NCBI RefSeq assembly: GCF_947381555.1
Contig: NZ_CANCWQ010000015.1
Coordinates: 1 to 45,606 of the forward strand
Length of the DNA stretch: 45,606 bases
DNA from: Limosilactobacillus pulli
Lineage (GTDB): Bacteria > Bacillota > Bacilli > Lactobacillales > Lactobacillaceae
Direction of reading: 5' to 3'
Below are positions 41,600-45,606 of this stretch, in pieces; the stretch's first letter is position 1; each line of letters starts with the position of its first letter. The notes under the pieces were generated by a model. It was given only the letters and a program-made list of their open reading frames with translations. It was not told the DNA's origin and did no database searches. The position numbers and the translations under genes are program-made.

Positions 41600-43000
41600 A
41601 TGACTGATTGGTTAAAAGCCGCACAATCCCAAAAAGAAGAATATCTGAATGATCTGACTGCGCTGATCAAGATTCCCAGCGTGCGCAATGATGATGAGGC
41701 TACGCCAGAATACCCACTTGGTCCAGCACCGTCTTTGGCATTGAAGACGTTTTTGGAAATGGCTGAACAAGACGGCTTTCGCGTTAAAAACATCGACAAT
41801 GTAGCTGGTTTTGCAGAGTGGGGCGAAGGTGATCAGACCCTGGCTATTTTGGCTCACTTGGACGTTATGCCGGCAGGAAAAGGCTGGGAGACCGATCCAT
41901 TTGATCCCGTGATTAAAGATGGCAATTTATATGGTCGGGGCGTTTCTGATGACAAGGGACCAGGAATGGCTGCCTACTATGCACTGAAGTATTTAAAGGA
42001 TCATGGGGCCGTCTTTAAGCAAAAGGTGCGCTTTATCGTTGGTACCGATGAAGAAAATGACTGGACGGGGATGAAGCGCTACTTTGAAGTTGAACCGGCT
42101 CCAACCTATGGCTTTTCACCAGACGCCGAATTTCCACTGATTAATGGTGAAAAAGGGCAGGTGTCCTTGCTGTTGGACATTGATGGCGGCAATGATGGCG
42201 AGGTGATCTTAAAGCGCTTTGACTCTGGGCTGCGCTTCAACATGGTGCCACGCGATGCTGAAGCCGTAATTGAAGCCGCAGACAATGAAGCCATTGCCAC
42301 GGCCTTTACCGACTTTTTGGATGAAAACCCAATTACTGGAAGCATGGAAACCGATTCTGAAGGGATTAAGCTGATCGTAGTCGGCAAGGCAGCCCACGGT
42401 ATGGAACCAGAAAAAGGCATCAATGCCGGTACCTATTTGGCGACGTTCTTAAAGCAGCTTGATATTCGTGGTCATGCTGGTGACTTTATCGATTTTGCCG
42501 CCAGCTACCTGCATCTGGATACGCGCGTCAATAACTTCAACGCGGCGTTTGCAACGGATAAGATGGGTGAAATGACGATGAATGCCGGGATCTTGAAGTT
42601 TGATCAGCACGATGGCGGCCACATTGACATGAACTTCCGCTATCCGGAAGGCATCACGGCTGATGAGATCCTTAATCGCATCAAGCCGGTTGCCCAAGAT
42701 CATAATTTTGCCATCAGTCGTAATCAAGGCGAAGTGCCACACTATGTTGATGCCGATGATCCAATCGTTACTACGCTTTTGAAGGCTTACATCGACCAGA
42801 CTGGCGATCAGACGGCTCAAGCCGAGGTTGTTGGTGGGGGAACCTATGGCCGCTTAATGAGCCGCGGGGTTGCATTTGGAGCTTTAATGCCAGACACGCC
42901 AAATACGATGCATCAGCCAAATGAGTTCCAGCCCGTTGATGATCTGATCAAATCAATGGCCATTTATATGCAGGCAATTCATGACTTAGTAGTTGAATAA
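41600..43000 (+). CDS. pepV: Dipeptidase PepV
   Basis: A 466-aa cytosolic zinc dipeptidase of family M20, cleaving dipeptides with broad specificity. Metal ligands are in LAHLDVMPAG (H86, D88), GRGVSDDKGP (bridging Asp) and GTDEENDW (Glu pair); C-terminal MHQPNEFQP supplies His. The lid domain follows the first metal cluster. The start is ATG 41600 after TTGGAGG. Overall length and motifs match lactobacillus PepV. It is single, with a divergent promoter shared with nnrD. Confidence 0.94.
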   Translation: MTDWLKAAQSQKEEYLNDLTALIKIPSVRNDDEATPEYPLGPAPSLALKTFLEMAEQDGFRVKNIDNVAGFAEWGEGDQTLAILAHLDVMPAGKGWETDPFDPVIKDGNLYGRGVSDDKGPGMAAYYALKYLKDHGAVFKQKVRFIVGTDEENDWTGMKRYFEVEPAPTYGFSPDAEFPLINGEKGQVSLLLDIDGGNDGEVILKRFDSGLRFNMVPRDAEAVIEAADNEAIATAFTDFLDENPITGSMETDSEGIKLIVVGKAAHGMEPEKGINAGTYLATFLKQLDIRGHAGDFIDFAASYLHLDTRVNNFNAAFATDKMGEMTMNAGILKFDQHDGGHIDMNFRYPEGITADEILNRIKPVAQDHNFAISRNQGEVPHYVDADDPIVTTLLKAYIDQTGDQTAQAEVVGGGTYGRLMSRGVAFGALMPDTPNTMHQPNEFQPVDDLIKSMAIYMQAIHDLVVE

Positions 43001-43010
43001 GGAAAACATA

Positions 43011-43040
43011 TTGTTCAAGAAACCGTTTTCGTGGTAAAAT
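43011..43040 (+). promoter_or_regulatory. Promoter of universal stress protein gene
   Basis: TTGTTC (43011-43016) and TAAAAT (43035-43040), 18 bp apart. Confidence 0.55.
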
Positions 43041-43101
43041 AATAGCAAGGAAAACCAATGTAGATTTTCTTAATTAAGGTTGTTTTATGGAGGTGGCAAT
43101 A

Positions 43102-43602
43102 ATGAGTGAATACAAGAACTTGTTAGTTGGTGTCGATGGCTCCGAACAATCCAAGATGGCAGTTCAAAAAGCGATCGACATTGCTAAGCGCAATAACGCT
43201 AAGCTGCATCTGTTAAGCATCGTCAACGGTGAACGCTATCCAAACACGAGTACGGTTGGCTATGGCTTCATTGATCGTGACATCTACAAGAAAGCTACGG
43301 ACGAAATGACCAAGGAGCTTGCCGAGATGAAGAAGAAGGCAGAGGCTGCTGGGGTCACAGATGTCGTTACCGATGTCAAGATCAGCAATGCCAAGCTGGA
43401 ACTGACGGAAGGTTATGCTAAGGAACATGACGTTGACCTGATTTTGGTTGGGGCAACGGGTCTGAACATGATTGGTCGGATGATTGTCGGCTCCACGGCA
43501 GCTTATGTAATTCGTCAAGCCAACTGTGACGTCATGGTTGTCAAGACCGATGAAAACAACAAGAAGCTCAACGTTAAGATGGAAAGCTACCCAGAAATCT
43601 AG
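43102..43602 (+). CDS. Universal stress protein (UspA family, ATP-binding type)
   Basis: A 166-aa cytosolic Usp domain. It starts LLVGVDGSEQSKMAVQKAI with the nucleotide-binding Asp. The C-terminal GATGLNMIGRMIVGSTAAYVI matches the G-2x-G-9x-GST ATP-binding signature. The ATG at 43102 follows GGAGGTGG; an upstream ATG at 43087 overlaps that site. Role: stress survival through nucleotide binding; the mechanism is not known. Confidence 0.92.
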   Translation: MSEYKNLLVGVDGSEQSKMAVQKAIDIAKRNNAKLHLLSIVNGERYPNTSTVGYGFIDRDIYKKATDEMTKELAEMKKKAEAAGVTDVVTDVKISNAKLELTEGYAKEHDVDLILVGATGLNMIGRMIVGSTAAYVIRQANCDVMVVKTDENNKKLNVKMESYPEI

Positions 43603-43635
43603 CAGCAAAACAATTAAGGCTGAACTTTTCTAAAC

Positions 43636-43664
43636 AGAGGTTGGGAATTAACCCAACCTCTTTA
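43636..43664 (+). terminator. Terminator after usp gene, part of a repeat
   Basis: AGAGGTTGGG / CCCAACCTCT stem followed by TTTATT. The same sequence in degenerate form starts the second repeat copy at 45278. Confidence 0.8.
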
Positions 43665-43785
43665 TTGTTTTCTGGATAATAATGCCTCAGCGCAGTAGCT
43701 GGCTGGCAGTTCAAATGCTGATAAATCAGCATTTGACCGACCTAGCCAGCCTTGCGGAGTTTTTTCTCACTCTCTTTTTTAATGC
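43638..43785. repeat. Direct repeat copy A with long internal palindrome
   Basis: About 148 bp repeated at 45278-45470. It starts with the GGTTGGGAATTAACCCAACC hairpin and contains a palindrome (about 43698-43750) pairing CTGGCTGGC and TTCAAATGCTGAT with ATCAGCATTTGA and GCCAGCC. It ends in a poly-T tract and TTTAATGC. Looks like a small palindromic repeat element. Confidence 0.85.
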
Positions 43786-43883
43786 AGCGGTTGAGAAGAT
43801 CTGGCTGAAATTATGATATCCTTAGCCGAGGTAATGTTATATAATTGGCACTGCACAAGGTTAAGGGTAAGGGAGTGGAGTAC

Positions 43884-45269
43884 ATGAACTCGCGCACGAA
43901 AATGTCTTTGGGCATTATCGCAACGCTTCTGGTCATCATAATTGGAGTGATGACCTGGCATCAAAGAACTCATTTTAACAAGAATACAACCATCAATGGG
44001 GTAGCCGTTGGTGGAATGACTGCTCAGCAGGCTTATGATAAGGTTGCTAAGACCAAATTGACCAATGAGGTAACGCTGGATGGCAAGGTGATCTATCAAG
44101 GCGAGTCCAGCAGTGCCAGCTTTACTAAAAACGATTTGAGCAAGTTTGAAAAAGCACTTAAAAAGCAAGCAACGTTCTTTCCTTCCAGCAAGGCCAAAAA
44201 CGTCAAGGTGGTGCCAAGTCATGTTGATAGCACTCGGCTTGCGGCCATGCGTGCGGCTTTAAAGGCCAATATCGAAAAAGAAAATGCTGGTCGCAAGGCA
44301 CCGGTTGATGCCAAGGCCGTTTTGGCAAATAGCAAGGTAACGATTAAGCCGGCCCGAAAAGGCAATCGCTATGATACGGAAGCATTGCTAAAAGACTTTG
44401 ACCAAAATTCGGCCAACGTCAAAATCGTATTGCACAAACAGTATCAACAGCCGCTGACAGCCAATAGCAAGACCGTTAAGCAAGAAGCCGTTAAGCTAAA
44501 GGCTTTGTTAAATCAAAAGCTGACCTACCAGGTAGAAAACAAGACCTATACGCTGACGACCAATGATATTATTACCAAAGCTACGTATCTGAATCATCAA
44601 TATCAATTTGATACGACAGCGCTAAACAAGCTGGTCAAAAAGGTCAATCAGAATCAGTCAACGCTGGATAAGAGCTTTACGTTTACCACGCATAGCGGCA
44701 AACAAATCAAAACGGCTACGGGCGGATCATATGGCTGGCGGCTCAGCGATACCAAGGCAGCTGCCACGCTGACCAAGGCCTTGATCAACCACCAGACCAG
44801 CGTTAATGCCAAAAGCGACGTCTATGGGGTTGGCTATAACACTGGTGGCATTGGCTATGGTACGACCAGCAATCACGGGATCGGCAATACCTATGCTGAG
44901 GTTTCGATTTCAGATCAACACGTCTGGTTCTACAAAGACGGTAAATGCGTTTTTGATGCCAGCGTGGTTACCGGTAAGCACAGCAGCGGTGATGATACGC
45001 CTAAAGGAGTCTGGTACATCATGTACAAGCAGCGCAATACCACCTTGCGCGGGACCAGTGACAATGGCTCAGCTTATGCCTCACCGGTCAGCTACTGGGC
45101 ACCGTTTACCGACAGTGGTTGTGGCTTCCATGATGCCAGTTGGCGAACGGACTGGTCGAGTACGGCTTATCTCAACAACGGCTCCAATGGCTGCGTCAAT
45201 ATGCATCCAAGCGATGCCGGCACGGCCTACGATGCATTGAGTCAATATGAACCGGTTATCGTTTACTAG
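43884..45269 (+). CDS. L,D-transpeptidase (YkuD) with peptidoglycan-binding domain
   Basis: A 461-aa membrane-anchored wall enzyme. One N-terminal transmembrane helix (LGIIATLLVIIIGVMTW) is followed by a long extracellular part of PG_binding_4 type, with repeated INGVAVGGMTAQQAYDKV-like elements. The C-terminal YkuD catalytic domain has CGFHDASW and SNGCVNMHP (nucleophile C437). It makes 3-3 crosslinks or attaches wall components. The start is ATG 43884 with GGGAGTGGAG ahead; the longer frame has none. The gene is bracketed by direct repeats A and B. Confidence 0.92.
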   Translation: MNSRTKMSLGIIATLLVIIIGVMTWHQRTHFNKNTTINGVAVGGMTAQQAYDKVAKTKLTNEVTLDGKVIYQGESSSASFTKNDLSKFEKALKKQATFFPSSKAKNVKVVPSHVDSTRLAAMRAALKANIEKENAGRKAPVDAKAVLANSKVTIKPARKGNRYDTEALLKDFDQNSANVKIVLHKQYQQPLTANSKTVKQEAVKLKALLNQKLTYQVENKTYTLTTNDIITKATYLNHQYQFDTTALNKLVKKVNQNQSTLDKSFTFTTHSGKQIKTATGGSYGWRLSDTKAAATLTKALINHQTSVNAKSDVYGVGYNTGGIGYGTTSNHGIGNTYAEVSISDQHVWFYKDGKCVFDASVVTGKHSSGDDTPKGVWYIMYKQRNTTLRGTSDNGSAYASPVSYWAPFTDSGCGFHDASWRTDWSSTAYLNNGSNGCVNMHPSDAGTAYDALSQYEPVIVY

Positions 45270-45277
45270 ATAAAAAA

Positions 45278-45470
45278 GGCTGGGAATTAACTCAACCTCT
45301 TAACTATTTTATGGATAATAACGCCTCAGCACAGTAGCTGGCTGGCAGTTCAAACGCTGATAAATCAGCATTTGACCGACCTAGCCAGCCTTGCGGAGGT
45401 TAGAAGACAAACTCTGGAAATCGGTCGCAAGCTGATTTTCGGAGTTTTTTCTCACTCTCTTTTTTAATGC
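45278..45470. repeat. Direct repeat copy B, with 45-bp insertion
   Basis: Second copy of the repeat at 43638. The hairpin start, CCTCAGC...GTAGCTGGCTGG palindrome, GACCTAGCCAGCCTTGCGGAG and end TTTTTTCTCACTCTCTTTTTTAATGC are all present. A 45-bp segment ending CGGAG is inserted after the first GCGGAG, so the insertion is flanked by short GGAG repeats. Confidence 0.85.
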
Positions 45471-45525
45471 CAACGATCGTTTTTTGACGTAAAGAATACC
45501 AGAGGGAATAGAAAGGATGATTTCA

Positions 45526-45561
45526 ATGTGGCAGATTGTAAAATTTAAGTTGAACATTTAA
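45526..45561 (+). pseudogene. Truncated gene start at window edge, possible IS junction
   Basis: A GAAAGGATG ribosome binding site precedes ATG 45526, but the frame reads only MWQIVKFKLNI then stops. From about 45551 the sequence TGAACATTTAAGTGGACAG resembles IS3-type element ends. A gene cut by an IS is possible; the window ends too soon to decide. Confidence 0.3.
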
Positions 45562-45606
45562 GTGGACAGAAAAACCCATAAAGGTCTTTAATGGTGTTGC
45601 TAAACT

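Overview
This window looks like chromosome of a lactic acid bacterium in the Lactobacillaceae, probably a Limosilactobacillus-type heterofermenter. The genus is inferred; the family is better supported. The evidence is two Apf-type LysM surface proteins, PepV, an SMK-box (SAM-III) riboswitch on metK, several T-box leaders, CtsR operators, a cre-like site and purine-rich ribosome binding sites. Base composition is mid-range, with AT-rich intergenic regions.

Layout: 0.3-6 kb holds two paralogous LysM/Apf cell-wall proteins flanking a thioesterase and a minus-strand T-box operon (opine-dehydrogenase-like protein plus Asp/Glu-racemase-like protein). At 6-7.8 kb are a decayed gene and a HAD phosphatase. 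argCJBD (8.1-12.3 kb) makes ornithine from glutamate. At 12.5-16.2 kb are a CtsR-controlled small heat-shock protein and a YfcC-type transporter with an M20 peptidase behind a cre-like promoter. At 16.2-18.4 kb are a small orphan ORF, a VanZ-like protein and an amino-acid permease. A metal-handling cluster follows (18.4-21.5 kb): a Cys-rich metallothionein-like peptide divergent from a P1B-type ATPase, an HMA chaperone and a Dps-like protein lacking most ferroxidase residues. An IS607-type element (tnpA, tnpB and a candidate omega RNA) lies at about 21.5-23.7 kb. Then come PerR, a membrane protein, metK with its SMK box, an ApbE-like protein, a ROK protein, T-box-leuS and a lone HicB.

The most striking part is 32.2-38.4 kb. 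A promoter leads to a 21-codon leader peptide ending Cys-Cys-stop, followed by three mutually exclusive hairpins whose last is an intrinsic terminator. Behind it is a complete amino-acid ABC transporter, almost free of cysteine itself. Next is a T-box, best read as Met-specific, driving two cystathionine-type PLP enzymes. Together with metK/SMK this gives RNA-based control of cysteine/methionine uptake and interconversion by three different mechanisms. The right end carries a lipid/polysaccharide flippase, a CtsR-box-controlled 68-aa orphan, NAD(P)H-hydrate dehydratase, PepV, a universal stress protein and an L,D-transpeptidase bracketed by a direct repeat of about 150 bp. At the right edge a start codon with a good ribosome binding site is cut short by what may be an IS end.
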